This document shows, piece after piece, positions 1 through 10,079 of a DNA stretch of 64,000 nucleotides. Position numbers and translations under genes: made by a program. The notes under the pieces are model-generated. The model did no database searches, was not told the DNA's origin, and was given only the letters and a program-made list of their open reading frames with translations. Location: the NCBI GenBank assembly GCA_016845785.1, contig JAERSH010000018.1, forward strand, positions 43,305-107,304, in the 5' to 3' direction. This DNA is from Fidelibacterota bacterium (GTDB taxonomy: Bacteria; Fidelibacterota; Marinisomatia; Marinisomatales; TCS55). Positions within the stretch are counted from its first letter, which is position 1. Every line of letters starts with the position of its first letter.

Positions 1-129
<129 letters not shown>

Positions 130-163
130 TCATTTGAAATTAATACTTCTAATCTATCCATAA

Positions 164-200
164 ATAAAAAACCCTGTTCCACAGAGTAGAACAGGGTTTA
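164..200 (-). terminator. Rho-independent terminator after rpmA
   Basis: Read on the minus strand, a 10-bp perfect stem (AACCCTGTTC at 170-179 with GAACAGGGTT at 189-198) is followed by a T-rich run. It lies 25 bases beyond the rpmA stop and before mdh, so it closes the rng-rplU-rpmA transcript. Confidence 0.85.
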
Positions 201-224
201 ATTACGGATGAAATGAGATGGATG

Positions 225-479
225 TTATCCGTTAATCACGCTGACAGTTTTGCGGTCTCTGCCTTTTCGGGCAAACTTAACCACACCATCAGCAGTGGCA
301 AATAACGTATCATCTCCACCACGACGTACATTGACGCCTGGGTGAATTTTTGTACCGCGCTGTTTTAATATAATGCCGCCAGCAAGGATAGCTTGTCCAT
401 CATTCACTTTTACGCCAAGCCGTTTGGCATTTGAATCCCGGCCATTCTTAGAACTACCGACACCTTTCTTATGTGCCAT
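225..479 (-). CDS. rpmA: 50S ribosomal protein L27
   Basis: The 84-residue product has the full L27 signature: [16 protein letters not shown] at the N-terminus, followed by KRLGVK and the [15 protein letters not shown] core. L27 sits near the peptidyl-transferase centre of the large subunit. It begins without the cleavable N-terminal extension found in Firmicutes. It lies 2 bases downstream of rplU, the usual rplU-rpmA arrangement, and ends before a strong terminator. Confidence 0.97.
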   Translation of the reverse strand: MAHKKGVGSSKNGRDSNAKRLGVKVNDGQAILAGGIILKQRGTKIHPGVNVRRGGDDTLFATADGVVKFARKGRDRKTVSVING

Positions 480-481
480 AC

Positions 482-856
482 TTAACCTTCCTTTTCTTCA
501 GCTGGTTTCGCTTTTTTCTTTGGTGCAGCTTTCTTTTTTGCTGCAGATGCTGATATTGAATCAATCTGAACCAAAGAATAATCTTGTCTATGGCCGTTTT
601 TACGGCGATAGCCTTTACGACGTTTTTTCTTAAAAACGATTACTTTACGGTCACGACCATGATCCAGCACAGTGCCAGACACGGACATACCTTTAATGGT
701 TGGTTTCCCAACCTGAACTTTTTTACCGTCGTCGGCCAAAAGGACGTCTTCAAACTTAACCTTTTTGCCGGCTTCTGTCTCAAGAAGTGCCACTTTAATC
801 TGGTCACCCTCTGCGACGCGGTATTGTTTTCCTGCTATATTAACGATTGCAAACAT
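482..856 (-). CDS. rplU: 50S ribosomal protein L21
   Basis: The product starts [14 protein letters not shown], the canonical L21 N-terminus, and keeps the central [15 protein letters not shown] rRNA-binding stretch. I chose the ATG at 856 rather than one four codons upstream because the family begins MFAIV and a GGGAG ribosome-binding site fits it. After the normal domain there is a lysine/alanine/proline-rich low-complexity tail of about 25 residues ([17 protein letters not shown]), longer than in E. coli. It is cotranscribed with rng upstream and rpmA downstream. Confidence 0.95.
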   Translation of the reverse strand: MFAIVNIAGKQYRVAEGDQIKVALLETEAGKKVKFEDVLLADDGKKVQVGKPTIKGMSVSGTVLDHGRDRKVIVFKKKRRKGYRRKNGHRQDYSLVQIDSISASAAKKKAAPKKKAKPAEEKEG

Positions 857-882
857 TTTTACTCCCAAAAAAGCCCGGAAAT

Positions 883-2457
883 TTAACCATTATCATGCTT
901 GTGTTCAACACCTACGTGCTCAATTTCTTCTTGACCATTTTTGGTATTTAGAAATCGGAATTCATCTCGGGCGATCCTTGGGTTCCCCTCGATAGAAATG
1001 TATGTGAAGTTTTGCCACATGAGTCCGCGAAGGGCTTTTTTATTGTCCTTCAAAAATTCAGCAATCTCGGGATGTAGCTCCAATTTAAGTTTTAAACTGC
1101 GATGTTTCGATTTATAACGGCGGAGCCAATGGTCGATTCGGGTGATTAATGTCTCTCGGGACATGATTCGGCCTGCACCATGACAGGTGGGGCACTCTTC
1201 ACTCATAGAATCCAATAGGCTTAATCGAATCCGTTGCCGTGTCATTTCTAATAAACCGAATTCAGAAATGGGAGAAACGGCCACTTTGGCGCGATCTTTT
1301 TTCAACTCCTTCCTTAATTCGTAATATACTTTGCGTCGGTTCGATTCTTCCCGCATATCGATAAAATCAATAACAACCAGTCCGGAAAGGTCTCTCAAAC
1401 GAAGCTGGCGAGCCACTTCTTTACAGGTCTCCAGATTGATCTTTAATGAATTTTCTTCATGATTTTTCTTGCCGACAAATCGGCCGCTATTTACATCCAC
1501 CACGACCATGGCTTCTGTCTTTTCAATAATGAGATAGGCACCACTTTTCAGCCAAACCTTGGGTCGAAGGAGTTTATCCAGCTCATTTTCTACACCCATA
1601 CTTTCAAAAAGCGGCTGTTTTAATTTATAATGTTCCAACCGATTCGCCATATTGGGGGAGACATCCTCCAAATAGCTTTGGAGTTTGCGGTATAATTTTT
1701 TCGAATCGATTACAATTTTGCTGATATCAGGCGTAAAAAGATCACGAATAACACTGGAAGCCGTTTCCAAATCTTCATATACGAGGGCTGCACCTTTCGC
1801 GCGATCGCTTTTGGCCTGCAGCTTTTTCCAATTTTCCACCAGCATATTGAAATCATTTTGGATCAGTTCTTCACTTTTGCCTTCTGCAACGGTACGAACG
1901 ATTACACCCATTTCCTTATCTTTTAAGGAGGAAACAATCTTTTTCAATCTGCGCCGTTCGTATTTATCCCAGATTTTTTTGGATATACCGATATATTTTG
2001 CATTAGGGACTAAAACAAGTAATCGGCCCGGAAGGGCAATTTCGGTGGTGACGCGAGGACCTTTTCCTGCAAAGGCTTCTTTGATGACCTGGACATATAT
2101 ATCCTGCCCAGTTTTCAAATCTACGCTTATGTTATCCTGGAATCTTCGCCGATTTTTTGGATGACCATATTTACCTTTTTGGCCATTGGATGATCGTCGA
2201 TCCCTATCATCTATATCCGCTAGATAAGCGGGGTTTTCTATCTCAGAAAAGGGGAGAAATGCATTGATATCATAACCGATATCGACAAAGGCCGCCTGCA
2301 TGCCGGGGAGGACATTTTCAACCTGTCCTTTATATATATTCCCGACCATGCGATGTCGGTCCTGCTTCTCGACGTACACTTCTACAAGTGTGCCATCCTC
2401 AATGATGGCAATACGAGATTCTCCCATACTTTCGCTGATATAAATCTCTTTCTTCAT
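883..2457 (-). CDS. rng: Ribonuclease G/E family endoribonuclease
   Basis: This 524-residue protein matches RNase G, the single-strand endonuclease acting in rRNA maturation and mRNA decay. An S1 RNA-binding domain occupies roughly residues 36-110 (GNIYKGQVENVLPGMQAAFVDIG). The magnesium-binding acidic motifs VVDVNSG (about 319) and VIDFIDM (about 362) are present, and the CPTCHGAG zinc-link motif at about 420 supports tetramer formation. It lacks the long C-terminal degradosome scaffold of RNase E, so the G type is preferred. It is the first gene of the rng-rplU-rpmA operon, a common pairing. A GGGAG site precedes the ATG. Confidence 0.93.
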   Translation of the reverse strand: MKKEIYISESMGESRIAIIEDGTLVEVYVEKQDRHRMVGNIYKGQVENVLPGMQAAFVDIGYDINAFLPFSEIENPAYLADIDDRDRRSSNGQKGKYGHPKNRRRFQDNISVDLKTGQDIYVQVIKEAFAGKGPRVTTEIALPGRLLVLVPNAKYIGISKKIWDKYERRRLKKIVSSLKDKEMGVIVRTVAEGKSEELIQNDFNMLVENWKKLQAKSDRAKGAALVYEDLETASSVIRDLFTPDISKIVIDSKKLYRKLQSYLEDVSPNMANRLEHYKLKQPLFESMGVENELDKLLRPKVWLKSGAYLIIEKTEAMVVVDVNSGRFVGKKNHEENSLKINLETCKEVARQLRLRDLSGLVVIDFIDMREESNRRKVYYELRKELKKDRAKVAVSPISEFGLLEMTRQRIRLSLLDSMSEECPTCHGAGRIMSRETLITRIDHWLRRYKSKHRSLKLKLELHPEIAEFLKDNKKALRGLMWQNFTYISIEGNPRIARDEFRFLNTKNGQEEIEHVGVEHKHDNG

Positions 2458-2634
2458 ATTCTAACTCCCAAGATTTATCAACTGTGGGTTACTGTTATTT
2501 AGGATGGAAGACGAAGGGAAGGAGGCAGTCGGCCCTTCAGCCGAGGTAGAACGCTACAGAAAAATTTGTTTTATCTTCTGAAGGCTGAAAAATTTTTTAA
2601 TTGTCGTGCGTGGGTCTAGAATCAGACCGTAAAA

Positions 2635-2852
2635 ACTTTTTGGATTTGCACCTTCAATTCATCTACATCCGATAGGGAAACTACGGCAAGTGCTCTGGCA
2701 GACCAAGGAATATCACACGTTGACATATTCATTGAATCCCAATGATAAATACACCTAATTTTGCTGCGTCGTGATTTGCGCCCTATTGCCGCGACATGAA
2801 ATAATGGTGCTAAAAAGGACTGAAACCCCGACTTTAGCGCCGGGGTTTTTTA
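2635..2852 (+). ncRNA. Candidate rod-shaped RNA ending in a terminator (6S-like or metH leader)
   Basis: The gap between rng and metH folds as one long interrupted hairpin on the plus strand. CTTTTT (2636-2641) pairs with AAAAAG (2812-2817), GCACC (2648-2652) with GGTGC (2806-2810), GATAGGG (2671-2677) with CCCTATT (2781-2787), and TACGGC (2682-2687) with GTCGTG (2768-2773). A terminal hairpin TCATTG/CAATGA lies at 2729-2745. It ends at an intrinsic terminator only 20 bases before metH. Length and rod shape resemble 6S RNA; a regulatory metH leader is the alternative. I could not match a known riboswitch consensus. Confidence 0.4.
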
Positions 2853-2855
2853 TTT
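2823..2855 (+). terminator. Rho-independent terminator just upstream of metH
   Basis: An 8-bp stem, AAACCCCG at 2823-2830 with CGGGGTTT at 2841-2848, is followed by TTTATTTT. It is oriented to stop plus-strand transcription, yet the only plus-strand gene here is metH, which starts at 2872. It therefore ends a separate small RNA or acts as an attenuator for metH. Confidence 0.8.
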
Positions 2856-2871
2856 TCAGTAAGAAAGAAAA

Positions 2872-5800
2872 ATGATTAGAGAATTATTAAAAGAAAAAAT
2901 ATTGGTACTGGATGGTGCTATGGGCACCATGGTACAGTCCTATAACTTGACGGAAAATGACTTCCGAGGCGATCGGTTTAAAGATCACGAGAAAGATCTC
3001 AAGGGGAATAATGATTTTCTGTGTCTGACTCGTCCAGAAGTGGTTGGAGAAATCCATAAAGCCTATTTTGATGCAGGGGCGGATATTGTGGAAACCAATA
3101 CTTTTAATGCCAATGCCATTTCACAATTGGATTATGGAACAGAAGATCTTTCTTACGAGATCAATGTAGAAGCAGCGAAAATTGCAAAATCTGTGGCGAA
3201 ATCATATTCTGATAAACCACGATTTGTGGCCGGCGCGCTTGGACCCACAAACCGTACAGCATCTTTAAGTCCGGATGTGAATAATCCCGGATTTCGTAAT
3301 ACAAACTTTGATGAATTGAAGACCGCCTATTTTGATCAGGCCAAAGGGTTGCTGGATGGGGGTGTCGATTTATTTTTAGTGGAAACCGTTTTTGATACCC
3401 TGAATTGTAAAGCCGCCCTTTATGCCATCAGAGAATTACTCGAAGACAGAAATGTAGATATACCCATATTCGTTTCAGGAACGATTACGGATGCAAGTGG
3501 AAGAACTCTCTCTGGGCAAACAGTAGAAGCCTTTTGGCATTCGATCCGTCATGCAGATCTTGTGGCAGTCGGTCTCAATTGTGCATTGGGCGCTGATCAA
3601 ATGCGACCGTGGTTAAGTGAACTCTCCAACGCTGCGGATATTAATGTATTTGCCTATCCAAATGCGGGTCTTCCCAATGAGTTCGGTGAATATGACCAAT
3701 CACCGGAAGCCATGGCAGCAGTCATAAAAGAATTTGGGGAAAGCGGATTGGTCAATATGGTGGGTGGGTGCTGTGGTACTACGCCAGACCATATCCGAGC
3801 CATTGCTGAAACCGTTAATGGTATTCAGCCAAGAACTATCCCTGAAATTGAACACCTAACCAAATTAAGTGGGTTAGAGCCCGTAACGATTCGTCCTGAG
3901 AGCAATTTTGTCAATGTGGGTGAACGAACGAATGTAACAGGATCTGCCAAATTCAAGCGTCTTATTAAAGAAGACAATTATGAAGAAGCATTATCTGTGG
4001 CAAGGCAGCAGATAGAAAACGGCGCCCAAATTATCGATGTGAATATGGATGAAGGACTTCTTGACTCTGAACAAGCCATGGAAATTTTCCTGCGGTTAAT
4101 CGCGGCAGAACCGGACATTGCAAAAGTTCCTGTCATGGTTGATTCCTCCAAATGGACGGTGTTAGAGACGGGACTAAAAAACCTTCAAGGGAAAGGGATT
4201 GTCAATTCCATATCCATGAAAGAAGGAGAAGCTGAATTTATACGTCAAGCTAACATTATAAAGAAATATGGTGCAGCCGTGATCGTGATGGCTTTTGATG
4301 AAAAGGGGCAAGCTGATTCCTATGACCGAAAGGTGGAAATCTGTACACGGGCATATACAATATTAACTGACCGGGTTGGCTTCCCACCGGAAGATATCAT
4401 TTTTGATCCGAATATTTTTGCCGTGGCCACAGGGATTGAAGAACACAATGAATACGGAAAAGCATTTATTGATGCTGCAAAGACCATCAAAGAAACCCTT
4501 CCAAGGGTCCATATTAGTGGTGGTGTATCCAATTTATCATTTTCATTCCGTGGGAATAATGGTGTGAGAGAAGCCATGCATTCCGCCTTTTTGTATCATG
4601 CCATTCAGGCGGGGATGGATATGGGGATTGTGAATGCAGGACAGCTCACCGTTTACGATGATATTGCGCCGGATTTGAAGGAACGCGTTGAAGATGTCCT
4701 TTTCAATCGTCGGGATGATGGAACGGAAAGATTGGTAGAAATTGCCGAAGAATATCGCGGTGTGAAGCGATCAGAGGTGAAGGATCTCTCCTGGCGAGAA
4801 AATACCGTTGAAGCGCGGTTAAGCCATGCGTTGGTAGAAGGCATCATTGATTATATTGATGAAGATACAGAAGAAGCGCGGCAACAATATGACCGCCCGA
4901 TTCATGTGATCGAAGGTCCCCTCATGGATGGTATGAATGTGGTGGGAGATTTATTCGGTTCCGGAAAAATGTTTCTGCCTCAAGTGGTGAAGTCAGCCCG
5001 AGTCATGAAAAAAGCGGTGGCCCATTTGATTCCTTTTATTGAAAAAGAAAAAGATGAATTGGGACTCACGGGCAAGTCCAATGGCAAAATTGTAATGGCC
5101 ACTGTAAAAGGGGATGTCCACGATATTGGTAAAAATATCGTTGGTGTGGTCTTAGGCTGCAACGGATATGATATTGTGGATTTGGGTGTCATGGTGCCTT
5201 CCGATAAAATTTTATCCACAGCCAAAGATGAAGAGGCAGATATTATCGGTCTCTCCGGATTAATCACCCCCAGTCTGGATGAAATGGTTCATGTGGCATC
5301 TGAAATGGAACGATTGAATTTTGACATTCCATTATTAATAGGTGGCGCCACCACAAGTCGAAAACATACGGCGGTCAAAATTGAAGAAAATTATTCCGGT
5401 CCATCCATTCATGTGATTGATGCATCTCGAGCCGTGGGCGTGGTGAGTAAACTCATGAATGAAAATGAAAAAGATTCATTTGTTGATGAAATCCGAAATG
5501 ATTTTCAAAAAATCCGAGACACACGTGCCCAAAAAGCAACCAAACCATCTCTTTCAATTGAAGCAGCTCGAAACAGAAAATTTCAAATCAATTGGGATGA
5601 ATATGCACCACCAAAACCCAATATGGAAGGTATCAAAGTTTTTGAAAATTATCCATTGAGTGAATTGGTGGATTATATCGATTGGTCTCCATTTTTTCAT
5701 GCGTGGGAATTAAAAGGTGTTTATCCTCGGATACTTGAGGACAAAGTGGTCGGAGAGGAAGCCAGAAAATTATTGAATGATGGGAAGGCTCTTTTAAATC

Positions 5801-6402
5801 GAATTATTTCAGAAAAATCACTCACCGCCAAAGGCGTGATTGGGATTCATCCTGCATATGCATTGAATGAATCTGTGATGGTAGATGATGTCACATTCAA
5901 TTTTCCTCGACAAACTGTAGATAAAGGTGCCAATGCTACCAATTACTCCTTGGCAGACTTTGTTGCGCCTAAAAATGATTTTATCGGCACGTTCGCGGTG
6001 ACCACCGGTCATGGGTTGGAATCCATCGTAAAAGAATTTGAAGATGAACATGATGATTATAATGCGATTATGGCAAAAGTATTGGCAGACCGATTGGCAG
6101 AAGCATTTGCTGAACGATTGCATGAACGGGTTCGAAAAGAATTCTGGGGTTATGCTGCAGATGAATCTTTGGATAATGAAAAATTGATCAAAGAATCGTA
6201 TCGTGGCATTCGTCCAGCGCCGGGATATCCCGCCTGTCCTGATCATGCTGAGAAGGATAAAATTTGGAAATTGCTCAATGTGGAAGAAAATACAGGCATA
6301 TCTCTGACTGAAAGTAGAGCCATGTATCCGGCTGCATCTGTAAGTGGATGGTACTTCTCTCATCCCGAATCACGATATTTTTCTGTGAGTAAAGAAGATT
6401 AA
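2872..6402 (+). CDS. metH: Cobalamin-dependent methionine synthase
   Basis: The 1176-residue protein has the full modular MetH layout. The homocysteine-binding barrel covers residues 1-310, with zinc ligands in GLNC (about 235) and [11 protein letters not shown] (about 298). The methyltetrahydrofolate domain follows at about 335-590 ([18 protein letters not shown]). After the cap comes the B12 domain, with DVHDIGKNI at about 748 giving the lower histidine ligand. The C-terminal activation domain carries [12 protein letters not shown] at about 1114, the S-adenosylmethionine site for reductive reactivation. It transfers the methyl group from methyl-THF to homocysteine. The gene ends directly against the next ORF. 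Confidence 0.97.
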   Translation: MIRELLKEKILVLDGAMGTMVQSYNLTENDFRGDRFKDHEKDLKGNNDFLCLTRPEVVGEIHKAYFDAGADIVETNTFNANAISQLDYGTEDLSYEINVEAAKIAKSVAKSYSDKPRFVAGALGPTNRTASLSPDVNNPGFRNTNFDELKTAYFDQAKGLLDGGVDLFLVETVFDTLNCKAALYAIRELLEDRNVDIPIFVSGTITDASGRTLSGQTVEAFWHSIRHADLVAVGLNCALGADQMRPWLSELSNAADINVFAYPNAGLPNEFGEYDQSPEAMAAVIKEFGESGLVNMVGGCCGTTPDHIRAIAETVNGIQPRTIPEIEHLTKLSGLEPVTIRPESNFVNVGERTNVTGSAKFKRLIKEDNYEEALSVARQQIENGAQIIDVNMDEGLLDSEQAMEIFLRLIAAEPDIAKVPVMVDSSKWTVLETGLKNLQGKGIVNSISMKEGEAEFIRQANIIKKYGAAVIVMAFDEKGQADSYDRKVEICTRAYTILTDRVGFPPEDIIFDPNIFAVATGIEEHNEYGKAFIDAAKTIKETLPRVHISGGVSNLSFSFRGNNGVREAMHSAFLYHAIQAGMDMGIVNAGQLTVYDDIAPDLKERVEDVLFNRRDDGTERLVEIAEEYRGVKRSEVKDLSWRENTVEARLSHALVEGIIDYIDEDTEEARQQYDRPIHVIEGPLMDGMNVVGDLFGSGKMFLPQVVKSARVMKKAVAHLIPFIEKEKDELGLTGKSNGKIVMATVKGDVHDIGKNIVGVVLGCNGYDIVDLGVMVPSDKILSTAKDEEADIIGLSGLITPSLDEMVHVASEMERLNFDIPLLIGGATTSRKHTAVKIEENYSGPSIHVIDASRAVGVVSKLMNENEKDSFVDEIRNDFQKIRDTRAQKATKPSLSIEAARNRKFQINWDEYAPPKPNMEGIKVFENYPLSELVDYIDWSPFFHAWELKGVYPRILEDKVVGEEARKLLNDGKALLNRIISEKSLTAKGVIGIHPAYALNESVMVDDVTFNFPRQTVDKGANATNYSLADFVAPKNDFIGTFAVTTGHGLESIVKEFEDEHDDYNAIMAKVLADRLAEAFAERLHERVRKEFWGYAADESLDNEKLIKESYRGIRPAPGYPACPDHAEKDKIWKLLNVEENTGISLTESRAMYPAASVSGWYFSHPESRYFSVSKED

Positions 6403-7065
6403 ATGATTGCCCAATCCACATTTGATTTTCTTACAGAACTAAAGCAAAACAACAATCGGGAATGGTATCACGCCAACAAAGATCGATTCAAGGATGCACA
6501 ACAAAATTTTATCGATTTTGTTGCCATGCTCCTATTCCGCATTTCAGAATTTGATGCAAATATGATTGGGACGGAACCGAAAGATTGTTTATTTCGCATC
6601 TATCGGGATATCCGTTTTTCTAAAGATAAAACACCCTACAAAACATGGTTTAGCGCCAGTATGAATCCCGGTGGACGAAAGCGAATGGGCGCCGGATATT
6701 ATATTACTGTGAATCCGGAAGGGTCATATCTGGCTGGAGGCGTTTGGCATCCGGATAAGGATACATTAACTGCCATTCGTGAATATATAGTGGCCTGGCC
6801 CAATCAATTTGAATCCATTGTGAATGACAATGGATTTAGGCAAACATTTGGTGAATTAGGCGGAGATCGTCTAAAAGTAGCGCCAAAGGGATATCCCAAG
6901 GATCATCCACAAATCGAATGGCTAAAGTATAAAGACTTTATTGTGAGTCGATCGATTCCCAATTCTCAATTTCAATCCGATCGAATTTTTGATTTTGCCT
7001 TTGGTGGTTATCACCAAATGGCGGATTTTATCGCTTTCTTGAGAAAAGCGAACAATCAATCATAA
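6403..7065 (+). CDS. DUF2461 family protein
   Basis: The 220-residue product matches the DUF2461/TIGR02453 family by its opening FLTELKQNNNREWYHANKDRF and by the RIYRDIRFSKDKTPYKTWF block at about residues 66-84, which is the most conserved part of the family. The biochemical role of the family is not established. No signal peptide or membrane segment is visible, so it is likely cytoplasmic. Its ATG directly follows the metH stop codon, so it is translationally linked to metH, but a functional link is only inferred. Its 3' end overlaps the convergent gene by 6 bases. Confidence 0.8.
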   Translation: MIAQSTFDFLTELKQNNNREWYHANKDRFKDAQQNFIDFVAMLLFRISEFDANMIGTEPKDCLFRIYRDIRFSKDKTPYKTWFSASMNPGGRKRMGAGYYITVNPEGSYLAGGVWHPDKDTLTAIREYIVAWPNQFESIVNDNGFRQTFGELGGDRLKVAPKGYPKDHPQIEWLKYKDFIVSRSIPNSQFQSDRIFDFAFGGYHQMADFIAFLRKANNQS

Positions 7066-7437
7066 TCGCTTAATTCGTTCTTTACCCCCAAGGATCATCA
7101 GCGGCATAATGGATGCCAAAAAGATAATATGATACCATGCGGGCATGGCATCCCAATAACTAATTTGGACCACAACAGCAAAGACAAAGTTTAATACAGC
7201 ACTGGCTTTAATCCACTTGAGATGATCTGATGCGGCGATAAGCCCAACAATGTATCCTGCAGCCACAGAACATATAAAAGTGAGAACCAAACTGGCTAAA
7301 ACCATAGCGGTGGTTTGTGGAATCATGTTTTCAAATTGACCGGGGAATGCACCCATGAGAATGGGAACAAGTATGACATTACACAGGACGCCCCAGCTGA
7401 GCCATCCTGAAATGACGGCTAAAATATTTCGAACCAT
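7060..7437 (-). CDS. Small four-helix integral membrane protein of unknown function
   Basis: This 125-residue protein has four predicted hydrophobic segments, at about residues 5-28, 43-67, 79-96 and 103-118, with a basic tail GGKERIKRL that should lie in the cytoplasm. I do not recognise a named family. A strong GGAGG site precedes the ATG. It is divergent from the cysQ-like gene, sharing a 78-base promoter region, and convergent with the DUF2461 gene. Confidence 0.7.
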   Translation of the reverse strand: MVRNILAVISGWLSWGVLCNVILVPILMGAFPGQFENMIPQTTAMVLASLVLTFICSVAAGYIVGLIAASDHLKWIKASAVLNFVFAVVVQISYWDAMPAWYHIIFLASIMPLMILGGKERIKRL

Positions 7438-7515
7438 TTTACCTCCAATTGATTAGGTCAATTTAACCCATAAAAATAAAGGGGTGGAAAGATAGATTTT
7501 CCTAACTTTTGGGCC

Positions 7516-8298
7516 ATGAATTCTGATTTAAAACTAGCAAAAGATGCCGCCATTGAAGCGGGCGCAATTATTTTAAACTATTATAAAGCGGATTATGAAA
7601 TCAAAGATAAAGGGTATCATAATCCGGTCACCACGGCGGACTATGCCGCTGACACGAGATTGAAAGAGATTCTCACAGAAGCCCGACCCGATTACGGATG
7701 GCTTTCGGAAGAAACAGTGGATTCTCCCAAGCGATTAACCAAAGAACGTGTTTGGGTAGTAGATCCATTGGATGGCACCAAAGAATTCGTGGAAGGTGTA
7801 CCCAACTTTGTGGTGAGCGTGGCATTGGTGGAAAATGGCGTACCTTTTGTTGGCGTTTTATTTAATCCGGTCACGAAAGAAATATTTACCGCTGCCAAAG
7901 GAGAAGGAGCCTTCCTTAATGATGAGTCGATACAATGTGCCACCAAGGATGATGTGGGAGAAATGGTCATCCTAAATAGTCGTTCTGAAACACGCCGTGG
8001 ATTGTGGTCACCTTATGATGGCACTTTTGGAGAATTACGCGCAGTTGGATCCGTGGCCTATAAACTGGGACTCACTGCAGCAGGAAAAGCCGACATTTTT
8101 GCATCGCTCCGCCCCAAGAATGAGTGGGATATCTGCGCCGGGAATTGCATCATGAATGAAGCGGGCGGAAAACTTATCGATTTAAATAATGAACAAAGAC
8201 TGTATAATCAGAAAAATACCTTAATTTCTCCCGGTTTAGTCGCCGGTGAAATCAATGCTGTAGATAAGACTTATAAAATTTTGACAGGAATAAATTAA
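7516..8298 (+). CDS. cysQ: 3'(2'),5'-bisphosphate nucleotidase / inositol monophosphatase family
   Basis: The 260-residue protein belongs to the lithium-sensitive, magnesium-dependent phosphatase superfamily. Visible motifs are the metal-binding E in WLSEET, the hallmark WVVDPLDGTKEF at about residues 80-91, and the second motif EWDICAGNCIMNEAGG at about 203. DPLDGTKEF, rather than DPIDGT, is typical of CysQ, which removes 3'-phosphoadenosine 5'-phosphate formed in sulfate assimilation. Inositol monophosphatase activity is an alternative. One base separates it from thyX. Confidence 0.85.
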   Translation: MNSDLKLAKDAAIEAGAIILNYYKADYEIKDKGYHNPVTTADYAADTRLKEILTEARPDYGWLSEETVDSPKRLTKERVWVVDPLDGTKEFVEGVPNFVVSVALVENGVPFVGVLFNPVTKEIFTAAKGEGAFLNDESIQCATKDDVGEMVILNSRSETRRGLWSPYDGTFGELRAVGSVAYKLGLTAAGKADIFASLRPKNEWDICAGNCIMNEAGGKLIDLNNEQRLYNQKNTLISPGLVAGEINAVDKTYKILTGIN

Positions 8299-8299
8299 A

Positions 8300-9259
8300 A
8301 TGACACAAATACCAGAAGACGCAATTAAATGTTTAGATAAGGGATTTGTCCGCCTCGTGGATTCCATGGGCGGGGATGATGCCATCGTGCAGGCCGCACG
8401 AGTCAGTTACGGAAAAGGAACTTCCAAAGTTTCGCAAGACCGGGGACTCATTCGCTATCTCATGCGCCACCGCCATTCTACACCCTTTGAAATGGTGGAA
8501 TTCAAATTTCATTGCAAAATGCCCATTTTTGTTGCTCGTCAATGGGTGCGTCATCGGACCGCAAACATTAACGAATATTCACTTCGTTACTCTGAAGCCA
8601 GAGATGAATTTTATTATCCCGATCCGGACCATATTGAATTTCAAAGTGCATTGAATAAGCAAGGTCGTGGCGGAGAAGTCCCAGCAGAATTGAAACAAAA
8701 AGTTCAAGATTATTTCAAAGAAATTTCCGAACGATCTTTCGCCATTTATTCCGAATTGAATGAAGCAGGTGTGGCCCGTGAATTGGCTCGTTCTATTTTG
8801 CCCGTGAATTTGTACACCGAATGGTATTGGAAGAACGATCTTCATAACTTGCTTCACTTTATCGGACTTCGATCTGACAGCCATGCACAATATGAAATTC
8901 GTGTATTCTCCGATGCTATGGCCGAATCGGTGAAAGCGGTGGCCCCATTCGCTTGGGAAGCCTATCAGGATTATGTGGTAAAAGGCATGCGATTTTCTCG
9001 AGTGGAACAAAGTTTGTTAGAACGGACACTTCCTGATCGCGTGATTGATGATATTAACGAAGATGTGGCTTATCAGCTTACGGCAACACTCCATCATAAC
9101 AAGCCCAGAGAAGATGCTGATTTATATCCGCTATATCAAAAACAAGGCGGTTCTGATTCGGAAGCAGATTTCAAACTGAAATGGGATTCCGGCGAGATTG
9201 AGATTGGGAATGTGCGGGAACTCCGAGAATTCAAAGAAAAGCTGCTCTCACTAAAATAA
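8300..9259 (+). CDS. thyX: FAD-dependent thymidylate synthase
   Basis: The ThyX signature RHRTANINEYSLRY is at residues 84-97, with the motif spacing RHR-x7-S intact. The enzyme methylates dUMP to dTMP using methylene-THF, FAD and NADPH. At 319 residues it is longer than the 220-250 typical of Thermotoga/Helicobacter ThyX, with the extra length in the C-terminal half, as in many FCB-group forms. It probably forms an operon with the preceding phosphatase gene. No thyA is seen in the window. Confidence 0.95.
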   Translation: MTQIPEDAIKCLDKGFVRLVDSMGGDDAIVQAARVSYGKGTSKVSQDRGLIRYLMRHRHSTPFEMVEFKFHCKMPIFVARQWVRHRTANINEYSLRYSEARDEFYYPDPDHIEFQSALNKQGRGGEVPAELKQKVQDYFKEISERSFAIYSELNEAGVARELARSILPVNLYTEWYWKNDLHNLLHFIGLRSDSHAQYEIRVFSDAMAESVKAVAPFAWEAYQDYVVKGMRFSRVEQSLLERTLPDRVIDDINEDVAYQLTATLHHNKPREDADLYPLYQKQGGSDSEADFKLKWDSGEIEIGNVRELREFKEKLLSLK

Positions 9260-9290
9260 TATTAGAGTGTTAAAGTGTATATGTGTTCCT

Positions 9291-9327
9291 GTGTTCACGA
9301 CCGATCTTCACTTAAATACGTGAACAC
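9291..9327. repeat. Inverted repeat with GTGTTCACG arms upstream of radC
   Basis: GTGTTCACG at 9291-9299 and CGTGAACAC at 9319-9327 form a 9-bp perfect inverted repeat with a 19-base loop. Degenerate further copies of GTGTT/GAACAC extend both arms to about 9264-9342. There is no T-run, so it is not a terminator. The composition resembles dispersed intergenic palindromes common in environmental bacteria. Confidence 0.6.
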
Positions 9328-9333
9328 GCAAAC

Positions 9334-10011
9334 ATGAACACTTCCAACAATGACGGTCATCGCCAGCGACTTCGGGACAAATTTTTAAAGTCCGGTCTCG
9401 ATGGATTCCACGATTACGAAATCATTGAACTCCTACTCACTTTGGGTACACCCCGAAAAGATTGCAAACAGCCAGCCAAAGATGCATTAAAAAAATTCGG
9501 TTCACTAAATGGCGTTCTTGAAGCATCTCCCACCGAACTGAAATCCATTAAGGGAATCGGGGACAATAATGTATTCGGACTCAAAATTGCTCAAGCCGTT
9601 TCCCGCCGTTATTTAGCGGATAGGATTATTGATAAAGATTTTGTCCGATCTGCCGATGAAGTGATGGATTATTTGAAACATAATCTCCGAGATAAAAGCA
9701 AAGAATTGTTTTTGGTGATTTATCTCAATGGGCGAAATCAAATTCTGAATATGGAAGAACTCTTTGAAGGTACCCTTTCCACATCGGCGGTATACCCAAG
9801 AGAAGTGGTGAAGCGAGCTTTGGATAATGATGCAGCGGCATTGGTGTTCGTCCATAACCATCCCAGCGGAAATCCCAACCCGAGCCAGGATGATTTAACC
9901 ATCACAAAGAAATTAGTTGAAGCTGCAAAATCCATTGAAGTGTCGGTTCATGATCATCTTATCATCGCCGGGAATGATGTGTATTCTTTCGCAGACCATG
10001 GGTTATTATAA
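9334..10011 (+). CDS. radC: RadC family JAB/MPN-domain protein
   Basis: The 225-residue product has the N-terminal RadC helix-hairpin-helix region (GHRQRLRDKF, IKGIGDNN) and a C-terminal JAMM metalloprotease-like domain with HNHPSGNPNPSQDD at residues 174-187. The family was once linked to DNA repair, but its molecular activity is uncertain. The start codon lies in the outer arm of an inverted repeat and has no clear ribosome-binding site; it is accepted because GHR falls eight residues in, as in homologues. Confidence 0.88.
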   Translation: MNTSNNDGHRQRLRDKFLKSGLDGFHDYEIIELLLTLGTPRKDCKQPAKDALKKFGSLNGVLEASPTELKSIKGIGDNNVFGLKIAQAVSRRYLADRIIDKDFVRSADEVMDYLKHNLRDKSKELFLVIYLNGRNQILNMEELFEGTLSTSAVYPREVVKRALDNDAAALVFVHNHPSGNPNPSQDDLTITKKLVEAAKSIEVSVHDHLIIAGNDVYSFADHGLL

Positions 10012-10013
10012 TT

Positions 10014-10071
10014 GCCACAGAGTGCACAGAGAATTTTTAATTATCTCCGCGTTCTCTGTGAACTCTGTGGC
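10014..10071. repeat. Long imperfect palindrome between radC and the E1 gene
   Basis: GCCACAGAGT at 10014 onward pairs with ACTCTGTGGC ending at 10071, and inner CACAGAGAA pairs with TTCTCTGTG. The 58-base element fills the gap between the two genes. Its sequence type (alternating CACAGAG/CTCTGTG) is a widespread bacterial intergenic repeat. Confidence 0.7.
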
Positions 10072-10079
10072 TAAATAAC

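Noticed and set aside
2501..2600. Second hairpin (TTCAGCC/GGCTGAA) between rng and the RNA candidate
   Set aside because: The loop is over 40 bases and I see no consistent extended pairing; it may be part of the rng untranslated region but cannot be supported further.
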